NCBI RefSeq assembly: GCF_944391105.1
Contig: NZ_CALXSK010000021.1
Span: 1-57,152 of the forward strand
Length of the DNA stretch: 57,152 nucleotides
Direction: 5' to 3'
Source: an uncultured Victivallis sp.
Lineage (GTDB): Bacteria; Verrucomicrobiota; Lentisphaeria; Victivallales; Victivallaceae
Part shown: positions 8,748 to 18,455 of the stretch, one piece after another
How positions within the stretch are numbered: the first letter of the stretch is position 1
How the letters are laid out: each line of letters starts with the position of its first letter
Made by a program: the position numbers and the translations under genes
The notes under the pieces: generated by a model
What the model was told of the DNA's origin: nothing
The model's database searches: none
What the model saw: the letters and a program-made list of their open reading frames with translations, nothing else

Positions 8748-10784
8748 ATGACTGCTCAACTCTCAGGGGCACTGGCGGCCCTGTTTATCGGCTCTCTCTG
8801 CGCAGCCGCCCCCGTCGAAAATCTCAAAACCATCGACCGTTACGGTCAGTTCACGGGCGAGGAGTGGCCCGGCAAAGTCACCTCCGACGACCAGCTCCGC
8901 GCCGACGCCGAACGCGAGTGGAAGATTCTCAAAAACCTCGCTCCGGACACAACCCGTTACGATCGATTCGGCGGCAGACTCGAAGGGACTCCCCGCAAGG
9001 CGACCGGCTACTTCCGGGTGGAGAAGATCGATGGACGGTGGTGGTTCATCACGCCGGAGGGCAACCGCTTTTTTCTGCAGGGCGTCGACGCGGTTTCGTG
9101 GCGCGAGACCGGATACAACACGCCGCTCCTGAACGTCGATTCCCGGCCGCGGAAAGAGTTCCTCGAACTGCCCGAACGCGCCCGCTTTCAGGAGGCTTAC
9201 CATACGCAGGGGAAAGTCAACTTTCTCGCGGGAAATCTGAAACGCAAATACGGCCCGGACTTCGACCGGAAATTCCGTGACATCGCCCGCCGCCGCTTTC
9301 TCGCCTGGGGCTTCAACTCCACCGCGAAATGGGGTTGGGGAGAGAGCATCGGGCTGCCGTTCATCGAGGATTCCCACGCCGGCCCGGTCAGACGGATCGG
9401 GGAAAAATACCGGGCGATCGACATGTATGATCCCGACTTCGCCGCAAAAATCGAACCGGCGGTCAAAGCCGTCTGCGACCGCCGCCGCGGCGACCCGATG
9501 CTGATCGCCTACTCGATGGAGAATGAAAACGGCTGGTCGGAAGAGCTCGTCGCTCTGCTGCTTCAGGAACCGGCAGACTGCTTCGCCAAAGGCGCGTTCC
9601 TCGACTTCCTCGCACAGAAGCGGGGCGGGGATTTCGCCGGGGTTGCGGAACTGTTCGACCGGCCGGGAGAAAATCGCGCCGGACTGCTGGCGGCGAAACT
9701 GGAGTCTGCCGGAGTACCTGTCGCGGAAGTCCGCGAGTTCATCAACCTCTCCTCGCAGCGGTATCACCGGATTCTGCGCGAACTCTTCCGCAAGCATGAT
9801 CCGTATCACATGTTCATGGGAGCGGCCCACTGCCCGAAACAATCGGTCGACTGGTACGAGGGGGCGGCGAAATACGTCGATTTCCTCGGGTTCAACATCT
9901 ACGGGCTCTCGCTCGGATGGGTCGACCGTGACATGGACCGTCTGATGCGGGCCGATACGCCGTTCACCGTGCTGGAGTACTCGTTCGTGACGGAGGGGCG
10001 CGGATACCCCGGCTACTCCGGAAACAACACGGTTCGCTCCCAGGCGGACCGCGGCACCGGCTTCCGACTTTTCACGGAGGGGGCGGCGGTCAATCCGCTC
10101 TGCATCGGGTTCGGCTACTTCATCTACTGGGATCAGCCGGTCACGCGTCGCGGGCTTCCGGACGGGGAGGCGTTCAACTTCGGGCTCGTCAACCAGTGCG
10201 ACCAGCCCTACGAGGAGATGCTCACCGCGGTGAAAGCGGCGAATGCGAAGCTCTTCGATCTGCACGACGGAAAGGGTACGCCGTTCACGATCCCGACTCC
10301 GCGCTCGATCCTCGGGAGCGCGAAGAGCCGGGCGCTGACCGATCTGTTTCTGCCGGGGACCCAATCCGAATTCGTCGTATTCGATCCCTCGAACCGGCAC
10401 TACTTCAACGGGGAGAGCGCCCGGCTCAAGGTCGACGAGAACAGCGTGAAGGAGCCGGGCGTCTATCCGGCGGGCATTCTGAGTTCCGGCGACGGACAGC
10501 GATATACGGATTTCGAGCTGAAAGTCTATCTCTGGAAGAAGTCGGCCGATCAGAATCCGGTCAACCATTTCTCGGTCGAAGAGTCTTCCGACGGAAAAAC
10601 CTACACGCCGGTCAAGCTGAAAGCCGCCGCCGGGGCGCCCTCGGAATTCAACGAGTGGCTTCTCTCCCCGGCCTCCGGATTGAAAAAAGGAACGTCATAC
10701 CTGAAAATCAGCTTCAAAATCGGCAGAGTTCAGGAAAGCTGGGCCGCTCAGTTCGGGCGGATCAAGTTGAAAACCGAACCATAA
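8748..10784 (+). CDS. Secreted GH50-like (agarase-related) glycoside hydrolase
   Basis: 678 residues with a signal peptide (about 1-20, cleavage near AAA). The block GYFRVEKIDGRWWFITPEGN near residues 85-105 resembles the start of the beta-agarase (GH50) barrel family and related enzymes. Candidate catalytic residues are Glu260 in YSMENENGW and Glu410 in TVLEYSF, a clan GH-A pattern. The last 140 residues look like a beta-sandwich accessory domain. The start has AAAGG upstream. It follows the pilin by 31 bp. Whether the substrate is agarose-like galactan or another beta-linked glycan cannot be decided; the GH50 label is by recalled sequence similarity only. Confidence 0.6.
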   Translation: MTAQLSGALAALFIGSLCAAAPVENLKTIDRYGQFTGEEWPGKVTSDDQLRADAEREWKILKNLAPDTTRYDRFGGRLEGTPRKATGYFRVEKIDGRWWFITPEGNRFFLQGVDAVSWRETGYNTPLLNVDSRPRKEFLELPERARFQEAYHTQGKVNFLAGNLKRKYGPDFDRKFRDIARRRFLAWGFNSTAKWGWGESIGLPFIEDSHAGPVRRIGEKYRAIDMYDPDFAAKIEPAVKAVCDRRRGDPMLIAYSMENENGWSEELVALLLQEPADCFAKGAFLDFLAQKRGGDFAGVAELFDRPGENRAGLLAAKLESAGVPVAEVREFINLSSQRYHRILRELFRKHDPYHMFMGAAHCPKQSVDWYEGAAKYVDFLGFNIYGLSLGWVDRDMDRLMRADTPFTVLEYSFVTEGRGYPGYSGNNTVRSQADRGTGFRLFTEGAAVNPLCIGFGYFIYWDQPVTRRGLPDGEAFNFGLVNQCDQPYEEMLTAVKAANAKLFDLHDGKGTPFTIPTPRSILGSAKSRALTDLFLPGTQSEFVVFDPSNRHYFNGESARLKVDENSVKEPGVYPAGILSSGDGQRYTDFELKVYLWKKSADQNPVNHFSVEESSDGKTYTPVKLKAAAGAPSEFNEWLLSPASGLKKGTSYLKISFKIGRVQESWAAQFGRIKLKTEP

Positions 10785-10941
10785 GCGCCATGGCGGGGCT
10801 CAACAAACAGCAGTTCCGCGATTTTCACAGCAGATCATGGAGCATAAATCCGGCAGAAGGATTTGCAAAAACACACGAACGTGCTATTTTTATTCCTGCC
10901 TCAGAATTCTCCATTCTACAACTTCGGGGAGGAGCATCTTT
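10785..10941 (+). promoter_or_regulatory. Leader of the GH51 gene with possible internal promoter
   Basis: A 157-bp gap. TTGCAA (10863-10868) and TATTTT (10885-10890) with a 16-bp spacer could form a weak promoter, and CACGAACGTG (10873-10882) in the spacer is a short inverted repeat that could be an operator. GGGGAGGAG at 10926-10934 is a strong ribosome site that fixes the GH51 start at 10942. Confidence 0.35.
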
Positions 10942-12474
10942 ATGAAAAGCCGTGTCATCGTGAATCGCAACTACCTCGTGGACAAGATCGACAACCGCAT
11001 TTACAGCGGTTTCATTGAACACCTCGGCCGTGCCGTCTACGAAGGAATCTACCAGCCGGAACACCCGTCGGCCGACGAGGACGGCTTCCGCCGGGATGTG
11101 ATTGAGCTCATCCGCGAACTCGATATGCCGCTCACGCGCTACCCCGGCGGCAACTTCGTCTCGGGGTACAACTGGGAGGACGGCGTCGGCCCGCGCGAAC
11201 AGCGCCCCGCCCGGCTCGACCTCGCGTGGAAAGCGCTCGAACCGAACCTCTTCGGAACCGACGAATTCATGAAATGGTGCCGCAAAGCCAACACCGCCCC
11301 GATGATGGCCGTGAACCTCGGCACCCGCGGCGCGGCCGAGGCGCAGCAGCTCGTCGAATACTGCAACTTCCCAGGCGGAACCGCCCTCTCCGACCAGCGC
11401 CGCCGGAACGGCGCCGAACAACCCTACGGCGTCAAAGTCTGGTGTCTCGGCAACGAGATGGACGGCCCGTGGCAGACCGGCCACCGCAACGCCGACGACT
11501 ACGGCCGCACCGCGCTCGAAGCCGCCAAGATGATGAAGTGGACCGACCCCTCAATCGAACTGGTCGTCTGCGGCTCCTCCCACGCCGGTATGCCGACGCT
11601 CGGAGAGTGGGAGAGCTCGGTGCTCGAACACACTTACGATCTCGTCGACTACCTCTCGATCCATCACTATTTCAGCAACCGCTGCGATACGACGCCGGGC
11701 TATCTCGCGCAGGCCGAGGCGATGTCCGACTACATCGACCGGCTCGTCGCCTGCTGTGATTTCGTCCGCACCCGCAAAAAGTCGCAGAAGCGGATCATGC
11801 TCTCCTTCGACGAATGGAACGTCTGGTTCCACTCGAACGGGAAAGAGATCGACTCCCCCGAGTGGAGCGTCGCCCGCCCGCTGCTCGAAGACGTCTACAC
11901 GATGGAGGACGCGCTGCTCGTCGGAATGCTCCTGATGACGTTGATCAATCACGCCGACCGGGTCAAGATCGCCTGCCTCGCCCAGAGCGTCAACGTGATC
12001 GCCCCGATCATGACGGAAAAAAACGGCAAAGCGTGGCGGCAGACCACGTTCCACCCCTTCGCTCTGACCTCCCGTTACGGACGCGGCACCGCGCTGCGCG
12101 TCGTGGTCGACTCCCCCTGCTATGATGCGGAGTATCGCCTTGATACGGATTCTCCCGCGGTCGCATGCCGTGGGATTCCTTATCTGTACTGCACCTGCGT
12201 CCACAATGCCGATCGCAATGAAGTCGTGCTCTTCGCGGTCAACCGGAATCTCTCCGAAGCGATGGAACTCGAACTCAGGCTCGAGGATTTCGATCCGGTT
12301 TCCGTCCTCGAACATGAGTCGATCAGCCATCCCGACCTCAAGGCGGTCAACTCCGCGGCGGAAGAGAAAGTCCGACCCGTGAAACTCGATGGTGCAACGC
12401 TTGAAAAAAATACCCTCAGAGCCATACTCCCGGCCGCCAGCTGGAACATGATCCGGATCTCTGTAGAAAAATAA
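10942..12474 (+). CDS. Alpha-N-arabinofuranosidase, GH51
   Basis: 510 residues from the ATG at 10942. Upstream in-frame codons are excluded because the strong GGGGAGGAG sits immediately before this ATG and the protein then begins at the conserved strand ahead of IYSGFIEHLGRAVYEGIY. GH51 landmarks are RYPGGNFVSGYNWEDGVGP, the acid/base Glu172 in CLGNEMDGPWQ, SIHHYF, and the nucleophile Glu291 in LSFDEWNVW. Length and the C-terminal beta domain fit the family. No signal peptide is visible, so it is probably cytoplasmic and releases L-arabinose from imported arabino-oligosaccharides. This fits control by the AraR-like regulator at the head of the cassette. Confidence 0.93.
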   Translation: MKSRVIVNRNYLVDKIDNRIYSGFIEHLGRAVYEGIYQPEHPSADEDGFRRDVIELIRELDMPLTRYPGGNFVSGYNWEDGVGPREQRPARLDLAWKALEPNLFGTDEFMKWCRKANTAPMMAVNLGTRGAAEAQQLVEYCNFPGGTALSDQRRRNGAEQPYGVKVWCLGNEMDGPWQTGHRNADDYGRTALEAAKMMKWTDPSIELVVCGSSHAGMPTLGEWESSVLEHTYDLVDYLSIHHYFSNRCDTTPGYLAQAEAMSDYIDRLVACCDFVRTRKKSQKRIMLSFDEWNVWFHSNGKEIDSPEWSVARPLLEDVYTMEDALLVGMLLMTLINHADRVKIACLAQSVNVIAPIMTEKNGKAWRQTTFHPFALTSRYGRGTALRVVVDSPCYDAEYRLDTDSPAVACRGIPYLYCTCVHNADRNEVVLFAVNRNLSEAMELELRLEDFDPVSVLEHESISHPDLKAVNSAAEEKVRPVKLDGATLEKNTLRAILPAASWNMIRISVEK

Positions 12475-12502
12475 AATACACTTATAATCAACGTATTGTG
12501 AT

Positions 12503-13522
12503 ATCAAAAAAATCGCCAGAACCGCCAATGTGAGCATCAGTACGGTTTCGCGCTTTTTCAACAAGCCGGAATCGCTTTCGCCGCAGATCGCCGCGAAGAT
12601 CGAAAAAGTCGTGGCAAAAACCAACTATCGCCCCCGAATCGTGCGTCCGGGCCCGAAAGCGGCAACCCGGATCGGGATCCGGACTGGGGTGATCGCGCTG
12701 GTCTCGCTCTGCGATTTCTCGCTGGAACAGCTGTGGAGACTGCCGGTGCTGCCGATTCTGATCGGCAGTGTGCAGTCGACGCTGCTGCGGCGTCAGCTCT
12801 CGCTGTTCCTCGGCAACCTCGACAAAGACGGACGGCTGCCGGAGTGTGTTTCATCACGCCGGTGCGACGGAGTGATCTTCTTCTCAAAGCCGCCCACGCC
12901 GGAAGCGGCGGCGGGATTCCGCAAGTCGCTGCCCGATCTGCCGACGGTCTGGTGTTTCCGCGACCACGCGGACGAGGAGCACCGGTTCGACCACATCTTC
13001 TACGACAACTCGGCAGTCGGTCCGATCGCGGCCGAATATCTCGCTTCGCCCGGCCACAGGAAAGTGGCATTTTTCAACACCGATCCCACTCACTCCGCGT
13101 TCGGCGCCAGGGAGAACGGATTCTGCGAACGGGCACGCTCCCTCGGTCTGGAACCGGTCGTATTCAAGCTGGAACATCCTGAACGCGAAGTACAGAAAAA
13201 CTACCGGAAACTCGCTGTGGATTTCCTCCGAAACTGCGACGACATCACCGGGGCGTTTTTCTGTGTTGACCACGACATGCTCGGCATTCAGATCGAACTG
13301 CTCGCCGCCGGTTATCCCGCCCGGAATCTCGACATGATCGGCTGCAACGCCGATGAAGTCGCTTTGCAATATCTATCCCCGCGCCCCGCGACGATCGACA
13401 TCAAGATCAGCCAGATCGGTCAGATGGCGGTCGATCAGCTTTTGCGCCGCATCAACGGCGAAAGCAGCGGAGCCGTGAACGAGATTTTCGTCAAACCTGA
13501 ACTCATCAAAGGAGAACGGTAA
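12503..13522 (+). CDS. LacI-family regulator with no canonical start codon, head of cassette C
   Basis: The downstream part (from GTG 12530) is a standard LacI protein: [13 protein letters not shown], hinge, then sensor domain to residue about 330. The first half of the helix-turn-helix is also encoded in frame upstream (12503-12529 gives [10 protein letters not shown]), matching the PurR/LacI pattern. Yet between the in-frame TAA at 12485-12487 and 12530 there is no ATG, GTG or TTG; the only permitted codon is ATC at 12503, used here as the nominal start. A GTG at 12498 is out of frame by one across an A7 run. A TATAAT at 12483-12488 would give an almost leaderless transcript. Either a rare start, frameshifting at A7, or a one-base sequence error. 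Initiation at 12530 would lack helix 1 of the DNA-binding domain. Confidence 0.7.
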   Translation: MKKIARTANVSISTVSRFFNKPESLSPQIAAKIEKVVAKTNYRPRIVRPGPKAATRIGIRTGVIALVSLCDFSLEQLWRLPVLPILIGSVQSTLLRRQLSLFLGNLDKDGRLPECVSSRRCDGVIFFSKPPTPEAAAGFRKSLPDLPTVWCFRDHADEEHRFDHIFYDNSAVGPIAAEYLASPGHRKVAFFNTDPTHSAFGARENGFCERARSLGLEPVVFKLEHPEREVQKNYRKLAVDFLRNCDDITGAFFCVDHDMLGIQIELLAAGYPARNLDMIGCNADEVALQYLSPRPATIDIKISQIGQMAVDQLLRRINGESSGAVNEIFVKPELIKGER

Positions 13523-13523
13523 C

Positions 13524-14276
13524 ATGAAACGGTCGGGAAAGAGTCGTCGAAATTTCACGTTGATCGAGCTGCTGGTCGTAATTGCGATCATTGCAATCCT
13601 CGCGGGCATGCTGCTGCCAGCCCTGAACAAAGCGCGGGAATCGGCCCGCAGAACCAGCTGTTCCGCAAATATGAAACAGATCGGGACCTATGCGCAGATG
13701 TACAGCGCCGACAACAACGACTTCATTCTGCCCTGGTACGGCAAACCGAACGGACGTCCCTGGAGCCAGCTGATCTTCGAAGGTTACATGAATGCTCCCA
13801 ACGCCTACGACACCAGCAAGACCAAAAGCGCGATGGTGTTCCACTGCCCATCGAATCCGCGCAGCATGGCGAACAGAGCTGGAGTTTATGCGAGATCCTA
13901 CTCTTATAATAACCGGGACAACCGCAACAGCACCGGCGGATTTCTGTCTGACTGGACCAGTGACCGGATTATTGTAAAGAAGATCGGAAACATTCCGAAC
14001 GCCTCCCAGGTGATTCATATCGTGGAGCATCCGATGCAGCCTGCCGAAAACGCCTTCGTCGATCAGGCCTCGTACAGCAGCGCCGCCTCTCCAAGTCACC
14101 AGCAGGAGGGACTTTCCGGCAGCCGGACTCCATTTGTTCCGGCAACTTCGCACGGGAACTCCTGGAATTATCTTTTCGTCGACGGACATGTCGACGCCAT
14201 GATGCCCCGTGCCACTATCGGCACCGGCACCACCGAAGAGCCGAACGGCCTCTGGACCGTCGCCTCGGACGATTGA
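13524..14276 (+). CDS. Type II secretion-type pseudopilin with H-X9-DG domain
   Basis: 250 residues, beginning one base after the regulator stop, with AAAGGAG at 13508-13514. A basic leader ends in Asn (-1) before [17 protein letters not shown]; Glu at +5 is retained. The C-terminus has [12 protein letters not shown], the H-X9-DG motif. The central region is divergent from the pilins at 2538 and 7961. As in the other cassettes it directly follows the regulator. Role unknown; probably a membrane-anchored pseudopilin acting with the cassette's secreted enzymes or uptake. Confidence 0.87.
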   Translation: MKRSGKSRRNFTLIELLVVIAIIAILAGMLLPALNKARESARRTSCSANMKQIGTYAQMYSADNNDFILPWYGKPNGRPWSQLIFEGYMNAPNAYDTSKTKSAMVFHCPSNPRSMANRAGVYARSYSYNNRDNRNSTGGFLSDWTSDRIIVKKIGNIPNASQVIHIVEHPMQPAENAFVDQASYSSAASPSHQQEGLSGSRTPFVPATSHGNSWNYLFVDGHVDAMMPRATIGTGTTEEPNGLWTVASDD

Positions 14277-14301
14277 TCGAAAGCATTGCGGGGGGATAAC
14301 C

Positions 14302-16212
14302 ATGCTGCACTTGTCGGATTATCTTGTCATCGGGTTTTACCTGCTCTTCATGCTCGCGCTCGGCCCGGTGTTCAAATCATTCAGCCGCAACGCGAGCGAC
14401 TACTTCCGCGGCGGCGGAAACATGGCGTGGTGGATCGCCGCGGCGAGCATGTTCATGACCGGATTCTCGGCGTGGACCTACACCGGCGCGGCGGGAAAGA
14501 TCTATTACAGCGGCCTCTTCTTCCTGACGCTGCCGATCGCGAACTTCTGCGGAACGGTGTTCCCGGTATTCTTCACGGCGCACAAATTCCGGCAGATGCG
14601 CGTCATCACCGGAGCGGAAGCCGTGCGCAACCGCTTCGGCAGAATCAATGAGCAGGTCATCACCTGGCTGCCGATGCCGTTCAATATCATCTTCGGCGGA
14701 ATTTCACTCTACACGATCGCACTCTTCATGAGCTGCGTCTTTCCGAACGAACTGCAGTGGCTGAATCAGGGGGCGTTCAACGAATTCGCGACCTCGCTCG
14801 GCATCGACGGCGGCATGCTGTTCCTCATCATCGTCCTGACGACGATCATCGTCGTGATGACCATGCTCGGCGGATCGTGGGCCGCGACGGCGGGGGATTT
14901 CATCCAGATGCTGATCCTCGTCGTGGTCTCGCTCGCAGTGGTGCTGCTGATCCTCTACTCGGACAATCTCGGCGGCACCGGCAAATCGATCGGCGGCTTC
15001 TCCGGACTGGTCAAAGCGGTGAGCTCGAAGCCGGAACTGGTCGACTGGAATCAGTTCAGCCGCTGGTGGATTCTCATTCCCTACCTCGTCACGCTGATTC
15101 TGAATCAGACGATTCTCGGCAACAGCCTCGCTGCAGGCGCATCGCGCTTTGTCTTCGTCAAAACCGGAAAGGATGCGCGGAAGATCTGCGCGATCTCGTG
15201 GCTCGCCGCGCTGCCGCACACGTTCATCATCATGATTCCGCCGCTCACCTGCGCGGTGCTCTTCACACTGCCGGAACTCAAAGAACTTTATCCGAAGATG
15301 GGGAATCCACAGGAGGCGAGTTTCATTCACATCGCATCGCTCGCGCTGCCGCAGGGGCTGCTCGGGCTGCTGGTCTGCGGGATTTTCGCCGCGACGCTCA
15401 CGAGCATGAATTCCGGACTCAATGCGACTGCGGGATCGATCATCCGCAACATCTATCTGCCGCTGATCAACCCGCACGCCTCCGAGACGAAACAGCTCCA
15501 TCTCGGGCGGCTCTTCACCGCCGTGCTCGGAATCCTCTACGCGCTTGTGGCGATCTTCTTCGCGACGTTGAAAGATCTGCAACTCTACGAACTCGTGCTC
15601 ATCACGGCGACCTGTACCGGTATCCCGCAGGCGGTTCCGATGATGCTCGGAATGTTCCACAAGAAAGCACCGGACTGGGCGGCGTGGAGCACGCTCGCAG
15701 TCGGATTCACCTTCTCGCTGCTGCTCGCGGCTGTTCTTACGAAAGAGAATCTGGCGACCTGGTTCGCGGCCTGCAATCTCAACAGCAATGAACTCAACGA
15801 CCTGAAGCTCGCAATCACCACCGGGATTCTGATCTCGGTCTGCGTGCTCTGGTTCTACGGAACGATGCTCTTCCCCGACCGGCGCAGCGCCGAGGTGAAG
15901 AAGCGCGTGAATCAGTTCTTCGACGACATGAACCGCCCGATCGACCCCGAAACCGAGTGCTCCGGCGAGGAGTACAACAGCGATGCGCGCCAGTTCTTCA
16001 CGATCGGCATGCTCGCACTGGTCTACGGAATCTCGATCCTCGCGCTGCTGGTGTTCGACAACGCCCCGGCCGGCAGAATCGCGATCCTCGGCTGCGGCGG
16101 ATTCGTCACCGCTCTGGGAGCATGGCTGCTCTACCTCGGGAAACGCAAAAACCGCCGCCCGGCGGAAAAATCGGTCGCGGCCAAACTCGAACTGCAGGAG
16201 GAGGAAGCATGA
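14302..16212 (+). CDS. Sodium/solute symporter (SSS family)
   Basis: 636 residues, start at 14302 (protein begins MLHLSDYLVIGFYLLFMLAL); an upstream in-frame extension lies inside the pilin gene and is rejected. About 13-14 hydrophobic segments; SSS landmarks are SDYFRGGGNMAWW after TM1 and the FSAWTYTGAAGKIY segment in TM2. The C-terminus is a polar tail after a last helix. It presumably imports the monosaccharide or oligosaccharide released by the cassette C enzymes with Na+. The stop overlaps the start of the downstream hydrolase (ATGA at 16209), so the genes are translationally coupled. Confidence 0.88.
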   Translation: MLHLSDYLVIGFYLLFMLALGPVFKSFSRNASDYFRGGGNMAWWIAAASMFMTGFSAWTYTGAAGKIYYSGLFFLTLPIANFCGTVFPVFFTAHKFRQMRVITGAEAVRNRFGRINEQVITWLPMPFNIIFGGISLYTIALFMSCVFPNELQWLNQGAFNEFATSLGIDGGMLFLIIVLTTIIVVMTMLGGSWAATAGDFIQMLILVVVSLAVVLLILYSDNLGGTGKSIGGFSGLVKAVSSKPELVDWNQFSRWWILIPYLVTLILNQTILGNSLAAGASRFVFVKTGKDARKICAISWLAALPHTFIIMIPPLTCAVLFTLPELKELYPKMGNPQEASFIHIASLALPQGLLGLLVCGIFAATLTSMNSGLNATAGSIIRNIYLPLINPHASETKQLHLGRLFTAVLGILYALVAIFFATLKDLQLYELVLITATCTGIPQAVPMMLGMFHKKAPDWAAWSTLAVGFTFSLLLAAVLTKENLATWFAACNLNSNELNDLKLAITTGILISVCVLWFYGTMLFPDRRSAEVKKRVNQFFDDMNRPIDPETECSGEEYNSDARQFFTIGMLALVYGISILALLVFDNAPAGRIAILGCGGFVTALGAWLLYLGKRKNRRPAEKSVAAKLELQEEEA

Positions 16213-18443
16213 TGACTCATCCCGTCCGGTCTCTGTTCATCGCAACGCTGCTCTGCGGCACGCTCGCAGCCGCGGCGCTCGAAGTGCGCAGCGCAAAATT
16301 CGGCTCCGACAACCGTTGGGCCGACGTGACCGCCGCATTCCGGGAAATGAGGATCAACGACGACCTCTATTTCGGCTGGATCGACGGAAACCGGATGGCG
16401 GGGCGAGATCCCGCACCCGGCGTTGCCAAGAAACTCGTCGTTACCTACAAGGACAACGACGGCACGGAGAAAACCGCCGAACTTGACGAACGGACCTTCA
16501 GCGGCATCGCGGCGAATACGCCGGTCTCCCAGGAATTTCAACTCGGCAGCGCCTGGTTCGGCGACAACGGGAACTATCTCGACGTCACGGAAAAAATGCG
16601 GGAGATCATCGCTTCCAACCGGGAAGTTTCGCTCGATTTCCCGACGCTCGGCATCGACGGGAAAGACGATCCGGCTCCCGGCCGCGAAAAATCGATCCTC
16701 ATCTTCTACGGCATCGAGGGAAAACTGAATTGCGCCCGATACAAGGAGCGCGGGAAGTTCAAGGGAAGCGCCATTACCGGCGCCTTCGCTCCGATCCCGG
16801 AGGCCCAGGGGGCTGTTTCCCCCTTCCGCGGAATGGAACTCGACCGGGCGGTCTGGCAGTGGTCGGTCGACATCCCCGGATCGATCAGCCACGAAACGGG
16901 CGAACCGTCGAAGGCATTCCTCTACATTCCGGAAAGGACCGCACACGTGCGCGGCGTCGTGATTGGTCAGTACAACATGCTCGAACGCCCGATCATGGAG
17001 CATCCGAAATTCCGGGAGTACCTTCAGAAACTCGACTATGGCTGCATCTGGATCGCCCCCTCCTATTTCTCGGGCAAACCGTGGAACGGAAATCTCGATC
17101 CGCGCAATCCGGCGCACACGGAACCGCTTGAAGCGATGTTCCGCAAATTCGCCGAAATCACCGGCTACCCGGAGCTGGAACAGGTTCCGTTCGTCGGTCT
17201 CGGCCACTCCGCGATGGCGGACTTCCCCTACCAGCTCGCGGCATAGAAACCGGAGCGGACGATCTCCGGGATTTCGTTTGACGGAACCTCCCCCGGACTC
17301 TTTCACGACCGCACGTTCGGAACGAATCCGACCATCACGCCGGACGACCTCAAACGCATGGAGGGGATCCCGTTTCTGCAGCGCACGGGCGGCTACGGCC
17401 CGGTCGGGAACGACCGCCCGCTGATCGTCCGCAGCAAGGTGCCGGGCATCGTGCTCACGGAGATTTCCGATCCAGGCTCGACCCATTTCGACATCAACGA
17501 CGCCATCATCGATTACATGGGGAAATATCTCATGAAAGCGGACAAGGCGCGCGGCGTCGGCACGCTTCCGCTGAAAAAAGTCGCCGTCGCCGACGGCTGG
17601 TACATCGACTTCTGGCAGGGCGACAATCCGCCGCGCGTTCCTGCCGCCCCGGTCGGCACGTTCCAGCCGGCGAAAGTCGGCAAGTGGGGCCCCGAAAACA
17701 ACTGGGTCTTCGATGAGGAACACGCGAAATTTCACGAAGCGCACGAGGCACTCTATCGCGGGAAGAAACGGCAGGAAATCGGTTACGTGCAGGAAGGGAA
17801 AATGCTGCCGCGGCGCGGCGACCACTTTCAGGTCCATCCGGCTTTCCGGCCCGGGAAGGACGGACTCACATTCCGGCTCAAAGGGGGATTTCCGGATTCC
17901 CTCACCGACCGGAACGGCAAAACCGTAACCGGGCTTGTGCATGGGGACGACCCGGAAAATGTGCGGATCTATCCATCGAGCGGCCCGGTGGTACGTCTTG
18001 ACGATGAGACCGTCGCAGTGCGATTCGACCGGTTTGGCTTCAACCGGAGCAACCGCTCTCACTCGTTCTCGTTCAACGCGATCCATCCGGGAGACGCGGT
18101 TTTCCGCCGCAGTGTGCTGCAATCTTCGATGAGCGTTCCGGCAAAGAACACTCGCGGCATCCGCCAGTTCATCACATTCCCTGAGATTCCGGATGTGAAA
18201 GAGGGCACGAAGTCGATCACGCTCCATGCGGTCTGCAATACGGGGTTTCCGGTCGAATATTTCGTCGTCCACGGCCCGGCTTACCTGAACAATCAGGAGC
18301 TCATCTTCACGGAGATTCCGCCGAATGCAAAATTCCCGGTCGAAGTCAAGGTCACCGCGTGGCAGTACGGCTGCGGCAGCGGAGCCAAACCGGAACGGCA
18401 GACGGCCCGCCCGGTCACGCGCACATTTCACATCGTCAAATAG
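16209..18443 (+). pseudogene. Secreted alpha/beta-hydrolase-like protein interrupted by an in-frame TAG
   Basis: The reading frame is continuous for about 744 codons except for one TAG at 17244-17246 (codon 346). Before it are a signal peptide and a domain ending in FVGLGHSAMADFPYQLAA, a nucleophile-elbow-like Gly-His-Ser of an alpha/beta-hydrolase. After it the frame resumes at once with KPERTISGISFDGTSPG, then a long second half ending FHIVK. A single G-to-A change of TGG (Trp) would create this TAG, and a Trp reads naturally at that position. The upstream ribosome site AGGAGGAGG (about 16197-16205) and ATGA coupling to the symporter are intact. No other frameshift is seen, so the lesion is recent or a sequencing error. 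The specific substrate is unknown; esterase activity is plausible given the cassette. Confidence 0.75.
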
Positions 18444-18455
18444 GAGACTCTTCGC

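Noticed and set aside
17244..17246. Pyrrolysine at the in-frame TAG
   Set aside because: No pyl genes or downstream insertion element are visible, and a Trp codon one base away explains the site better.
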